This document shows, piece after piece, positions 43,787-52,166 of a DNA stretch of 64,000 bases. Origin of the DNA: Sphingomonas sp. LM7 (lineage in GTDB: Bacteria > Pseudomonadota > Alphaproteobacteria > Sphingomonadales > Sphingomonadaceae); assembly GCF_002002925.1 (NCBI RefSeq), contig NZ_CP019511.1, positions 3,627,001 to 3,691,000 of the forward strand, written 5' to 3'. The notes beneath the pieces are model-generated. The model saw nothing but the letters and a program-made list of their open reading frames with translations. It was not told where the DNA came from and did no database searches. Made by a program: the position numbers and the translations under genes. Position 1 is the stretch's first letter; every line of letters begins with the position of its first letter.

Positions 43787-43859
43787 GAAAGGAGGTGATC
43801 CGATGTCTCATGGTTCAGCAATGGGGTCGGTTCAGTTCGTTCGGGAGACGCGCCGCTGA
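43787..43859 (+). CDS. 18-codon ORF behind a 15-base perfect anti-Shine-Dalgarno match
   Basis: The tiny frame runs from ATG 43803 to TGA 43859 and encodes MSHGSAMGSVQFVRETRR. The feature includes the ribosome site GAAAGGAGGTGATCC (43787-43801), which is complementary to the whole 3' end of alphaproteobacterial 16S rRNA (GGATCACCTCCTTTC), far longer than a normal site. The GGAGG-to-ATG spacing is seven bases. A second frame starts one base after its stop. Such an ORF could be a leader peptide or a means of capturing ribosomes. I know of no named family for it. Confidence 0.55.
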
Positions 43860-43860
43860 G

Positions 43861-43986
43861 ATGAAGGCGCGGGCGGAAGTCCTCCGTCCGTTGGGTGTGC
43901 GGGAGGTATTCTCCTCCAGTCAACGCCCACCAGCCTTCACGAAGCGGCCCGCATGGTCTCCCGGGTTGGAACGCTCCGACCGCTGA
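43861..43986 (+). CDS. 41-codon ORF following the 18-codon ORF
   Basis: ATG lies one base after the previous stop (TGA-G-ATG), which suits re-initiation. The 41-residue product is basic and Pro/Ser-rich (begins MKARAEVLRPLGVREVF, ends GLERSDR) with no known domain. The same bases can form RNA stems (GCGCC/GGCGC at 43850-43870 and GGAGG/CCTCC at 43902-43917), so this may instead be structured RNA without protein output. Confidence 0.4.
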   Translation: MKARAEVLRPLGVREVFSSSQRPPAFTKRPAWSPGLERSDR

Positions 43987-43993
43987 CCATGTC

Positions 43994-44038
43994 GGAGGTC
44001 GCCGGGTCCCTGATGGGATCCGGCGGCCTCTTTCATTT
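43994..44038 (+). terminator. long intrinsic terminator of the anti-SD transcript
   Basis: 43994-44010 pairs with 44015-44031 (17 positions, with three G-T pairs) around a TGAT loop, followed by TTCATTTT. The orientation fits the plus strand. It lies 52 bases beyond the end of the oppositely oriented TPR gene. Confidence 0.85.
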
Positions 44039-44089
44039 TGGGGAAGAAACGCGGCTGCCGCTATCCGTCTTTGCAGCAGCCAGATAGGA

Positions 44090-46174
44090 TCAGGACTGCG
44101 CCGCCATCGCTGTAGCAGCGGCGCGTTCGGTAAAGGCAGGATCGGCTAGCGCCGCCTGCGCCTGGGCCCGTGCCTCGGGCTTGCGGTTCAGATCGGCATA
44201 AACCTGGGCCAAATGCCAGCGCAGCCCGGCATGGCGCGGCGCAAGCACCACGGCCTTTTGCAATAACTCCACTGCGGCCTGCGCATCGCCATTGCGGTAA
44301 AGCGCCCAGCCATAGGCGTCGGCGACGACGGGGTTGGCCGGCGCGAGCGCATAGGCAGCCTCGCCAAAATCCTCCGCCGCCTCGAATTCCTCCGCGCCCG
44401 AATATGCCAGAGCGAGATCCGCATTGAGCGCGGCGTCACCGTCGCCGATGCGCCCGCGCAGCAATTCGAGTGTATCGATGGCCGCCTCATAGTCGCCGGC
44501 CGCGAGCTGCCAGCGGCCCGAAACGCGCAGCGCTGTGGCGTTCACCGGGTTCTGCGACAGGAACAGCGCAAGCACATTGGCGGCGTCGGGGCGGTGGTTG
44601 GCATATTCAAGTGCTTCGACCAGTCGCAGCATAGCGGATTCGTCGAAACGCATGGCGGCGGCGCGACGATAGGCGTCTGCGGCGTCCGCGGGGCGGTTCA
44701 TCAGCATCAGCGTGTCGCCGACGAGCAAGTGCGCCGCAGGCACGCCGGGATTGCGCGTGGCGACGTCCTGCGCCTTTGCGAGCGCCCCCGCCTTGTCGCC
44801 CTGACCGATCAGCGCGCGGATCAGCGGGATCAGCGCAGTGGGGTCGCCGGGACGCTGCGCCGCGTCGGCCGCGAGAACGCCGGTGCTGTCGTCGGCGGCG
44901 AAAACGCCGGCATCGCCGCGCGTCGGCCAGGCGGCGCGATCGAGCAGCTGCGCCGCGGCGGTGCGATCGCCGATCCGCTCGAAGCCGCGTGCGGCCAGCG
45001 TCAGCGAATAGCTATCCGCATCGCTGCGCGCGATCACCGGACGCAACAGGTCGATCGCGTTGCGCGCGCTATCGGTGCGCAGCAATGCGACTGCGAGCAG
45101 CCGCCGGGCCGTGATGTTCATCGGCTGATTGGCGACGAGCGGCTTCAGTTTCTCCATTGCCTGTTCGTAGTCGGCCGCTTCGATGTCGAGCGCGCCGCCG
45201 AGCAGCAGCCCTGCGGGGACCGAGCGGATGCCGCCGCCCGCGCGCTCGATCAGTCCGCGCGCCAGATCGCCGTTGCCGGCACGCGCGGCGATCACCGCCT
45301 GCAGATACAATGCCTGGGCGCTCCCGGGCCGCGCAGCCAGTGCACGCCGCGTCGCCGCCAGCGAGTCGCGCGTGCGGCCGGCATCGCCCAGCGTCGCGGC
45401 ATATTCGATCAGCGCCTCATGATCGTTCGGATCGCGCTTGAGCGCTGCCTCGAACCAGGGAAGCGCGGCGATCAGCCCGAACTGGCTGCGGACCATCTCG
45501 CCGCGCAGCACCAGCGCATCGGTGTTGCCGGCGTCGAGCTTGACCGCCTGTTCGGAAGCCTGGATCGCGCCGCGCACGTCGCCGGCGGTGAGCTTCAGCC
45601 GGGCGAGATCGGTCCACGCCGCGGCGTCGCGCGGCGCGGCGCGTACGGCCTGGTCGATCGCCGCAAAGGCATCGGGCAGCTTGCCGAGCGCCGCCAGCGC
45701 GCGGGCGCGGACGCGAGAGGCATAGACTCGCGATTGCGGATCGGCCTTGCCGGCCTCGGCGATCGCCTTTTCTTCCTGGCCCTGGAGCAGTAGCGCATGG
45801 GCGCGCAGGTGGGCGACCTGCTTCGTCTTGTAACCGGCATCGACAGCACGCTTCAGCTCGGCTTCCGCCCCGACGCCGTCGTCGAGCGCGAGCATAGCTC
45901 GCGATAGTGTCAGGTGCGCCTGGGCATTGCCGGGATCGGCGCGAACCGCGGCAAGCGCCTGTTCGCTTGCGGCACTGGCGTTGCCCGCGTCGAGCAGCTT
46001 GCCGCTACGCTCGACCCCCTGCTGTGCAGCGGCGGGATCGAGCCGGGCCGGCGCGAGCGTGAACCATGCCGCAAGCACCAGCGCGAACGCGCCGATCGCG
46101 GCGCCGATCACGATCAGGCGACGGAGCCCTGGCTTGCGCCGGACGGTGCGGGAGCGCTTACGGCTGGAGGTCAT
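44090..46174 (-). CDS. membrane-anchored TPR-repeat protein
   Basis: A 694-residue protein. A basic N-terminus (SSRKRSRTVRRKPGLRR) is followed by one membrane helix (LIVIGAAIGAFALVLAAWFTL). The rest is tetratricopeptide-like repeats, such as ASEQALAAVRADPGNAQAHLTLSRAML and AAVELLQKAVVLAPRHAGLRWHLAQVY. It should sit in the inner membrane with the repeats in the periplasm as a protein-binding scaffold. It overlaps the prsR gene end and is the last gene of the block, so it probably serves the XrtA-type polysaccharide/sorting system, as TPR proteins do in such loci. Confidence 0.82.
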   Translation of the reverse strand: MTSSRKRSRTVRRKPGLRRLIVIGAAIGAFALVLAAWFTLAPARLDPAAAQQGVERSGKLLDAGNASAASEQALAAVRADPGNAQAHLTLSRAMLALDDGVGAEAELKRAVDAGYKTKQVAHLRAHALLLQGQEEKAIAEAGKADPQSRVYASRVRARALAALGKLPDAFAAIDQAVRAAPRDAAAWTDLARLKLTAGDVRGAIQASEQAVKLDAGNTDALVLRGEMVRSQFGLIAALPWFEAALKRDPNDHEALIEYAATLGDAGRTRDSLAATRRALAARPGSAQALYLQAVIAARAGNGDLARGLIERAGGGIRSVPAGLLLGGALDIEAADYEQAMEKLKPLVANQPMNITARRLLAVALLRTDSARNAIDLLRPVIARSDADSYSLTLAARGFERIGDRTAAAQLLDRAAWPTRGDAGVFAADDSTGVLAADAAQRPGDPTALIPLIRALIGQGDKAGALAKAQDVATRNPGVPAAHLLVGDTLMLMNRPADAADAYRRAAAMRFDESAMLRLVEALEYANHRPDAANVLALFLSQNPVNATALRVSGRWQLAAGDYEAAIDTLELLRGRIGDGDAALNADLALAYSGAEEFEAAEDFGEAAYALAPANPVVADAYGWALYRNGDAQAAVELLQKAVVLAPRHAGLRWHLAQVYADLNRKPEARAQAQAALADPAFTERAAATAMAAQS

Positions 46175-47510
46175 AGGCCTTCATCAGATCATAGAGGGTG
46201 GGGCGGCTGATCCCGAGCAACCGGGCGGTGCCCGAGATATTGCCCTCGGCGCGGGCGAGCGCGTGGCGGATCGCCTTGCGATCGGCCAATTCGCGTGCGG
46301 CCTTGAGATTGATCGGAATGGGATCGGCCTTGTCCGCAAGGTCGAGATCAGCGGCAGTGACCATCTTGCCTTCGGCCATGATCGCAGCGCGCTTCACGCG
46401 GTTCTCCAGCTCGCGGACATTGCCCGGCCAGCTCCATGCGTCGATTGCGGCGAGCGCATCGGGAGCGAAGCTCTTCGCCCCGGTCTGCATCGTCGCAGCG
46501 TATTTGGTGAGGAAATGGCGCGCGAGCAGCCCCGCGTCGCCCGGACGTTCTGCGAGCGAAGGGATGCGGATCACGATCTCGGCGAGACGGTAATAGAGGT
46601 CCTCGCGGAAACGCCCTTCGGCGACCATCGCGTCGAGATCCTGATGCGTCGCGCAGACCACGCGGGTGTCCACGGCGATCGGCTTGCGGCTGCCGATCCG
46701 CTCGATCATGCGCTCCTGGAGAAAGCGGAGCAATTTGACCTGGAGGGGTAGCGGGACGTCGCCGATTTCGTCGAGGAACAGCGTGCCGCCCTGGGCGAGC
46801 TCGATCTTGCCCTCGGTGGTCTTGACCGCACCGGTGAACGCGCCCTTTTCGTGTCCGAACAACTCGCTTTCGAGCAGCGTCTCGGGGATCGCCGCGCAAT
46901 TGATTGCGACGAACGCGCCCTTCTTGCGCGGGCTCGATTCATGAACGCCGCGGGCGAGCAGTTCCTTGCCCGTGCCGCTTGCGCCCAGCAGCATCACCGA
47001 TACGTCGGCACCGGCGACCCGCTCGATCGTGCGGGTAACCTTGAGCATTTCAGGCGCGCCGGTGATCATCCCGCCAAGCACCGCGCCCGCTTCGGCGCGG
47101 TCGGCGAGGCGACGGTTCTCGGCTTCGAGCGCATGGACGTGGAATGCGCGCGCGACGATCAGACCCAGCGCGTCGATGTCGATTGGCTTCTGGTAGAAAT
47201 CCCATGCGCCAAGCGCGATCGCCCTGAGCATCGATTCGTGCGCGCCGTGGCCCGAGGCGACGATCACCTTGGTGTCGGGGCGGAGCTGGAGGATCGTCTC
47301 CAGCGTCGCGAAGCCTTCGGTCGTGCCGTCGGGATCGGGCGGCAGGCCGAGATCGAGCGTAACGACCTGCGGCTCCTCGGCGCGGATGACGGCGATCGCC
47401 TCGTCGCGATTGGCCGCGGTATGGATCTCATACCCCTCATAGGCCCAGCGCAACTGGCGCTGCAGCCCGGCATCGTCTTCGACGATCAGCAGCTTCTTCA
47501 TATCGGTCAT
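46158..47510 (-). CDS. prsR: PEP-CTERM-type sigma-54 response regulator PrsR
   Basis: NtrC-type regulator: receiver domain with phospho-aspartate in TLDLGLP (Asp53), an AAA+ domain with GASGTGKE, ESELFGHEKGAFTGA (the sigma-54 contact loop) and ALARAEGNISGTARLLGISRPTLYDLMKAY as the C-terminal DNA-binding helix-turn-helix. The 450-residue sequence fits the group encoded with PrsK beside XrtA/EpsB loci, which activates genes for exopolysaccharide and PEP-CTERM proteins. It starts with an ATGA overlap on the prsK stop and overlaps the TPR gene. Confidence 0.88.
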   Translation of the reverse strand: MTDMKKLLIVEDDAGLQRQLRWAYEGYEIHTAANRDEAIAVIRAEEPQVVTLDLGLPPDPDGTTEGFATLETILQLRPDTKVIVASGHGAHESMLRAIALGAWDFYQKPIDIDALGLIVARAFHVHALEAENRRLADRAEAGAVLGGMITGAPEMLKVTRTIERVAGADVSVMLLGASGTGKELLARGVHESSPRKKGAFVAINCAAIPETLLESELFGHEKGAFTGAVKTTEGKIELAQGGTLFLDEIGDVPLPLQVKLLRFLQERMIERIGSRKPIAVDTRVVCATHQDLDAMVAEGRFREDLYYRLAEIVIRIPSLAERPGDAGLLARHFLTKYAATMQTGAKSFAPDALAAIDAWSWPGNVRELENRVKRAAIMAEGKMVTAADLDLADKADPIPINLKAARELADRKAIRHALARAEGNISGTARLLGISRPTLYDLMKAYDLQP

Positions 47511-49564
47511 GCGGCGCGCTCCCGGCGCAAGTCGGCGGCGTGCGCGGCCTTGAGAATCACGCGGAAGCGCGTGCCCTGACCCTCGCGCGAGGTTAATTCG
47601 ATACGCCCGTCCATCGCCGCGGCGAGCTCGCGTGCTTCGAACGCGCCGATGCCGAAGCCGCCCGGCTTGGACGAGACGAAGGGCTTGAACAGTTTCTCGC
47701 GAACGAACGCCGGCGACATGCCGCAGCCCTGATCGACTACGTCAATCGTCACCTGAAGCCCGTCGGCGCCGATCGCGATCGCGATCGGCGCATCGGTTGC
47801 GCTGGCATCGATCGCGTTCTGGACGAGATGGCCGAGCAACTGTTCTAGCCCGGCCGGATCGGCGTGCGCGATCGCATTGGACGCACCGGTTATGCTGATC
47901 GCATGCTGGCGCGTTCGGGCGGTGGTCACACGCTGGATGACATGCCGGACCTCGAGTGCCTGGGGCGCCTCGCTGCGCCCGCGATGATGCTGCGACAGGC
48001 GCGCGAGCAACGCGTTCATCCGCTCAGCCGAATCCTGGAGCGTGGCGATCATATCGGCACGAAACTCTGGCTTGTCGGCATGGCGCTCGGCATTGCGCGC
48101 GGTGAGCGTCAGCTGGCTGACCAGGTTCTTGATGTCGTGAAGGATGAACGCGAAGCGACGGTTGAACTCGTCGAAGCGCTGGGCTTCGGCGAGCGCTTCC
48201 TGTGCGCGCGCCTCAGCAAGATAGCTCGCGACTTGGCGGCCGGCGACCTTGAGCAGGTCGAAATCCTCCCAGTCGAGCGCGCGGTCCAGCAACGGGCGGG
48301 CGAGCAGGATCGCACCGGCGAGACTGCCCATATGCGGCAACGGCACGAGCACCCAGGCATCGGCGGTGTCGAGCATCCATCGGGGCACCGGCGCGGCATC
48401 GGCGCAGCCGGAATCTTTCCGCACGCCATCCAGCTCGATGATCCGGCCAGTGGCGGCAAGATGCTCGGCAAGCAGGGATTCGCTGGCGATCGGCAGCCGG
48501 CTACGGTCCCAGTTCCAACTGGCGCCGGCTTCGAGACCGGCGCCGTCGGGCACCAGCAACAGGCCCGCGGGCGATTCGGTCAGGTCGGCTATTGCCTTGA
48601 CGATGCGTTCGTCGAGCGGCGTGGCGCCGTCGGGCGCGCCCAGCGTTTCGGTGAACCGCATCCACTCGGCACGATAATCATAGCGGTGGCGGAAGAAATG
48701 CTTGGCCAGCTTGACCTTGGCCCAGGCGCGCAGCCATCCGTTCGAGACGAGCGTGAGGATCGCCGCGGTCGATCCGAGGACGAACGCGGTCTGGAATACG
48801 CGCGCATTGTCGCCGCCGATCGTGGCGATCGCGCTGGTGGCGAGCGCGAGCAACGCGAAATAGGCGCCGATCGCGACCAACGACAACGACTGGTAGGCCA
48901 CTGCTCGCGAGACCTGGACGTTGAGTTCGCCCTTGCGCTGGAGTGCGGTCACCATGGCGAGCGCGACCGCGATCATCGCCACGCCGCGCGCTGCAATCGA
49001 GGGCAAATGCGGCTGGGCGCCGAGATATTCGGTGCAATACAGCGCGAACTCGGCGATCCACAGCCCCGCCAGCGCCGTCACGATCCAGCGCAGGCCGCCT
49101 CCCGCGGCGGGATTGAGCGCCGAATGGAGTGCCTGCATCAGCACCAATGCGGCAACTGCGGCGAGCATGCGGAGCAGCAGCACTGCGCTCTCGATCGGCT
49201 CGGCGGCGTCGGGAGCGCCAACGCTCGCGGTGATGTGAAGGACCAGCGCGGCGAGGCTGACGAGCGCGACTACGCCATAGACCGTGCCCAGCGCGAGCGG
49301 CGGGCGATCATTGGCGTCGCGCCGGTGCAGCGTGACCATGAACCCCAGCCAGGCGAGGTTGCGCAGCGTCTCGAACACCCGCGTCACCATCTCGCCGCCG
49401 CCGATCCCCGCGACTGCCAATGCCCAGAGCGCGGTCAGGCCCAGCGCCAGCGCCAGCGGCCGGCGCGGCAGGCCGATTGCAGTAGCCCGTATCGTCCAGA
49501 AGGTGAGGCCGCCGAACAGCAACGCGGCAAGCGCGTGGCTCCACAGGACCAGCGTTTGCGTCAT
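47507..49564 (-). CDS. prsK: PEP-CTERM-type histidine kinase PrsK
   Basis: A 685-residue membrane sensor kinase. About eight hydrophobic helices fill the first 290 residues. A GAF-like segment follows (ESPAGLLLVPDGAGLEAGASW), then the dimerisation helix with the phospho-histidine in FAFILHDIKNLVSQL. The ATPase domain comes last (HLVQNAIDAS, DQGCGMSP, GGFGIGAFEAREL). The ATG at 49564 shares one base with the stop of the sugar-transferase gene. Paired with PrsR immediately downstream; the signal is unknown. Confidence 0.88.
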   Translation of the reverse strand: MTQTLVLWSHALAALLFGGLTFWTIRATAIGLPRRPLALALGLTALWALAVAGIGGGEMVTRVFETLRNLAWLGFMVTLHRRDANDRPPLALGTVYGVVALVSLAALVLHITASVGAPDAAEPIESAVLLLRMLAAVAALVLMQALHSALNPAAGGGLRWIVTALAGLWIAEFALYCTEYLGAQPHLPSIAARGVAMIAVALAMVTALQRKGELNVQVSRAVAYQSLSLVAIGAYFALLALATSAIATIGGDNARVFQTAFVLGSTAAILTLVSNGWLRAWAKVKLAKHFFRHRYDYRAEWMRFTETLGAPDGATPLDERIVKAIADLTESPAGLLLVPDGAGLEAGASWNWDRSRLPIASESLLAEHLAATGRIIELDGVRKDSGCADAAPVPRWMLDTADAWVLVPLPHMGSLAGAILLARPLLDRALDWEDFDLLKVAGRQVASYLAEARAQEALAEAQRFDEFNRRFAFILHDIKNLVSQLTLTARNAERHADKPEFRADMIATLQDSAERMNALLARLSQHHRGRSEAPQALEVRHVIQRVTTARTRQHAISITGASNAIAHADPAGLEQLLGHLVQNAIDASATDAPIAIAIGADGLQVTIDVVDQGCGMSPAFVREKLFKPFVSSKPGGFGIGAFEARELAAAMDGRIELTSREGQGTRFRVILKAAHAADLRRERAA

Positions 49565-50952
49565 CAACGCGCGCCTTCGGGGAACAGCACGACACGGATC
49601 GTCTGGAGCAGGATCAGCAAGTCGAGGAACGGCGAGTAGTTCTTGGCGTAGAACAAGTCGTATTCGAGCTTCTGGCGCGAATCCTCGATCGATGCGCCAT
49701 AGGGGTAGTTGATCTGCGCCCAGCCGGTGATGCCAGGTTTCACCATGTGGCGTTCGGCATAATAAGGCAGCTTCTGTTCGAGATCCTCGACGAATTGCGG
49801 GCGCTCGGGGCGCGGGCCGACGAAGCTCATTTCGCCCTTCAGGACGCTCCAGCATTGCGGCAGCTCGTCGATGCGCAGCTTGCGGATGATCCGGCCGATG
49901 CGCGTGATCCGCGGATCATCGAGCTCGGCCCAGACCGCCTTGCCGCCGACTTCGGCGTCAAGGCGCATCGAGCGCAGCTTGATGACGTCGAACCCGACGC
50001 CATAGAGGCCGACGCGACGCTGGCGATAAAAGGCCGGGCCCTTGCTTTCCAGCTTGATCGCCGCCGCAGTGGCCAGCACGAGCGGCAGCGTCAGGACGAG
50101 CAATATCAGGCTCGCCGCAATATCGAACACGCGCTTGAAGGCGCTTGAGATCATGCGTCCCGACGAGAAGCCGTCGGAGAAGATCAGCCAGCTCGGATTG
50201 ACGCTGTCGAGATCGACGCGGCCTGTCTCGCGCTCGAGGAAGGTGGAGATTTCGTTGACATGGACGCCGGTGGTCTTGACGCGCAGCAGGTCCTTGAGCG
50301 GCAGCGCGTTGCGGCGTTCCTCGAGCGCGAGCACGACTTCGCTGGCGTTAAGCAGCACGACATGGTCGGCGAGATTGTAGATGGCGTCGCGCGCGATCGC
50401 TTCGGGGATCACGCGATTGGCTTCGTTCATCGAGACATAGCCGACCACTGCGAACCCGGCCCCGGGCGCCTTGGAAAGCGTCTTGAGGCGTGCCGCGCGA
50501 GGGCCCGCGCCAAGCACGACGATGCGCCGCTTGAACGCCTGGCTGCCCAGTGCCTTGCCGAGCAGGATGCGCAGGAAGATCAGCAGCGCGACCGAGACGC
50601 CCATCGCGTAGAGCAGATTGGAGCGCCAGAAGCTGATCTCGGGGATCAGGAAATAGAGGACGCTCAGCCCGATCACGCCGAGCGAGACCGCGACGATCAG
50701 CCGGGCCATGGCATAGCGCAACGACTGCAGAGCGTCGGCGCCATAGACGCCCACGGCGATCATCGCGACTTCGATGAAGGCGGCATAGCTGAGCAGCTGG
50801 GGAATGCGGTCCGCCATCGGAGTCGGGCCCATGCCGACCTGGTGCGCGCGCAGGAGCCAGCCGAGCTCGCCTGCTGCCACCAGCAGGACGATGTCCAGCA
50901 GGCCGAGCAGCAGCACGGCATTCGGCACGTAATGCTTGAACAGGCGGATCAT
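49564..50952 (-). CDS. TIGR03013-type sugar transferase of the XrtA/PEP-CTERM system
   Basis: Membrane enzyme that loads the first sugar phosphate onto the lipid carrier in exopolysaccharide synthesis. The 462-residue protein has five N-terminal membrane helices, a nucleotide-binding-like middle domain (RIVVLGAGPRAARLKTL) and the catalytic domain. The catalytic domain has a re-entrant helix (FDIAASLILLVLTLPLVLATAAAIKL), YRQRRVGLYG, ELPQCWSVLKGEMSFVGPRPERP and VKPGITGWAQINYPYG. It heads a minus-strand unit with prsK, prsR and the TPR gene. Confidence 0.9.
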   Translation of the reverse strand: MIRLFKHYVPNAVLLLGLLDIVLLVAAGELGWLLRAHQVGMGPTPMADRIPQLLSYAAFIEVAMIAVGVYGADALQSLRYAMARLIVAVSLGVIGLSVLYFLIPEISFWRSNLLYAMGVSVALLIFLRILLGKALGSQAFKRRIVVLGAGPRAARLKTLSKAPGAGFAVVGYVSMNEANRVIPEAIARDAIYNLADHVVLLNASEVVLALEERRNALPLKDLLRVKTTGVHVNEISTFLERETGRVDLDSVNPSWLIFSDGFSSGRMISSAFKRVFDIAASLILLVLTLPLVLATAAAIKLESKGPAFYRQRRVGLYGVGFDVIKLRSMRLDAEVGGKAVWAELDDPRITRIGRIIRKLRIDELPQCWSVLKGEMSFVGPRPERPQFVEDLEQKLPYYAERHMVKPGITGWAQINYPYGASIEDSRQKLEYDLFYAKNYSPFLDLLILLQTIRVVLFPEGAR

Positions 50953-51107
50953 GGTGACCCAGCATTATCGGTTAAGTGTAAACAAATCCGACATCCGGTT
51001 TGCCTGGGCAATAAACCCGCGCATGCCGGAAACCGTTTCGGCGTCACACCGTTTAACCTCGCGGGGCAAATACCTATATCTGCAACCTATTCAGGGAGCC
51101 ATCCAAC
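50953..51107. promoter_or_regulatory. divergent control region of the polysaccharide block and manC
   Basis: The 155-base gap is AT-richer than its flanks and serves two divergent genes. It holds an inverted repeat TTGCC-TG-GGCAA (51000-51011), a hairpin-forming GCCGGAA/TTTCGGC (51025-51042) and TATATCT shortly before manC, a possible -10 box. No clear sigma-54 promoter (TGGCAC-N5-TTGC) is visible. Confidence 0.45.
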
Positions 51108-52166
51108 ATGCCGGACGCAAAGCCGATTATTCCCGTCATCCTCTCGGGAGGATCGGGGACCCGGCTTTGGCCGTTGTCGCGCCCCGAACAGCCCAAGCAG
51201 CTGCTGGCGCTGACCGCCGAGGAGACGATGCTGCAGCTGACTGCACGGCGCACCGCCGGGGCGCGCTTCGCCAAGCCGATCGTCGTCGCCAATGCATTCC
51301 ACGCCGATCAGGTCGAGCAGCAACTCGCCGATGTGGAATCGCACGTGCAGGCGCTGATCCTCGAGCCGATGGGGCGCAATACTGCGCCTGCGATTGCATT
51401 GGCGGCGATCGCGGCGGGGGGCGGCAGCGACCCGATCCTGGTGATGCCGTCCGACCATGTCATCGCCGATGTCGATGCCTTCCACGTCGCGATCCAGGCC
51501 GCGCTGCCGCTGGTGCAGGAAGGGTGGCTTGCGACATTTGGCATCACGCCCGACGCACCCGAGACCGGCTATGGCTGGATCAAGGTGGGCGAGAAGCTGG
51601 CCGAGGGCGTGCATCGCGTCGAGAAATTCGTGGAGAAGCCGCCGCGCGACAAGGCGGAGGCGATGCTCGCTTCGGGCGACCATGCCTGGAACGGCGGCAT
51701 CTTCCTGTTCCGCGCCGACATGTATCTGGGGGCGCTGAGCGTCTACGCGCCGGAGATGCTGGTGGCGGCGCAGCTGTCCATGGAGAAGGCGCGGCGCGAG
51801 GGCTTGCGGATCTTCCCCGATGCCGAGGAATTCGCCGCATCGCCCGCTGACTCGATCGACTATACGGTAATGGAGAAGGCGCCGCGGGTGGCGGTCGTTC
51901 CGGTCGCGATGGGCTGGAGCGACGTCGGCAGCTGGGATGCGCTCCACGCGATCAGCGAATGCGACATCCACGGCAATGTGTGCCGGGGCGACGTGGTTGC
52001 GATCGACGCGGAAAACTGCCTGGTGCGCAGCGAGCCGGGCAAGCGCATCGCGCTGGTGGGGGTGCACGACCTGATCGTCGTCGCGGCGGGCGACGACATC
52101 CTGGTGCTCCCGCGCGGGCGCAGCCAGGACGTCAAGAAGATCATCGAGGCGATGAAGAAGGGTTGA
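51108..52166 (+). CDS. manC: mannose-1-phosphate guanylyltransferase
   Basis: Makes GDP-mannose from GTP and mannose-1-phosphate. The 352-residue protein has the nucleotide-binding VILSGGSGTRLWPLSR near the N-terminus, PMGRNTAPAIALAA, the metal-binding VMPSDHVI and the sugar-site FVEKPP with WNGGIFLFRA. It ends soon after MGWSDVGSWDAL and a short beta-helix, so it lacks the C-terminal isomerase domain of bifunctional forms. It is divergent from the XrtA-type sugar transferase, which suggests mannose in the polymer. Confidence 0.93.
   Translation: MPDAKPIIPVILSGGSGTRLWPLSRPEQPKQLLALTAEETMLQLTARRTAGARFAKPIVVANAFHADQVEQQLADVESHVQALILEPMGRNTAPAIALAAIAAGGGSDPILVMPSDHVIADVDAFHVAIQAALPLVQEGWLATFGITPDAPETGYGWIKVGEKLAEGVHRVEKFVEKPPRDKAEAMLASGDHAWNGGIFLFRADMYLGALSVYAPEMLVAAQLSMEKARREGLRIFPDAEEFAASPADSIDYTVMEKAPRVAVVPVAMGWSDVGSWDALHAISECDIHGNVCRGDVVAIDAENCLVRSEPGKRIALVGVHDLIVVAAGDDILVLPRGRSQDVKKIIEAMKKG

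Larger units (their letters stand above)
43780..44038 (+). ncRNA. compact structured transcript with anti-SD match and terminator
   Basis: The strong ribosome site, two tiny ORFs, several hairpins and an intrinsic terminator lie within about 260 bases and have no larger gene on the same strand. CCTCC occurs twice downstream (43881-43885 and 43913-43917) and could fold back on the AAAGGAGG site. A palindrome AACAAG-A-CTTGTT (43711-43723) lies upstream. The exact 5' end is not visible. It may be a regulatory RNA; a covariance search against alphaproteobacterial Rfam families such as speF and suhB would decide whether it is known. Confidence 0.5.

Noticed and set aside
50953..51107. Possible sigma-54 promoter for the PrsR-linked genes
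   Set aside because: No TGGCAC-N5-TTGC-like pair found on either strand in this gap.
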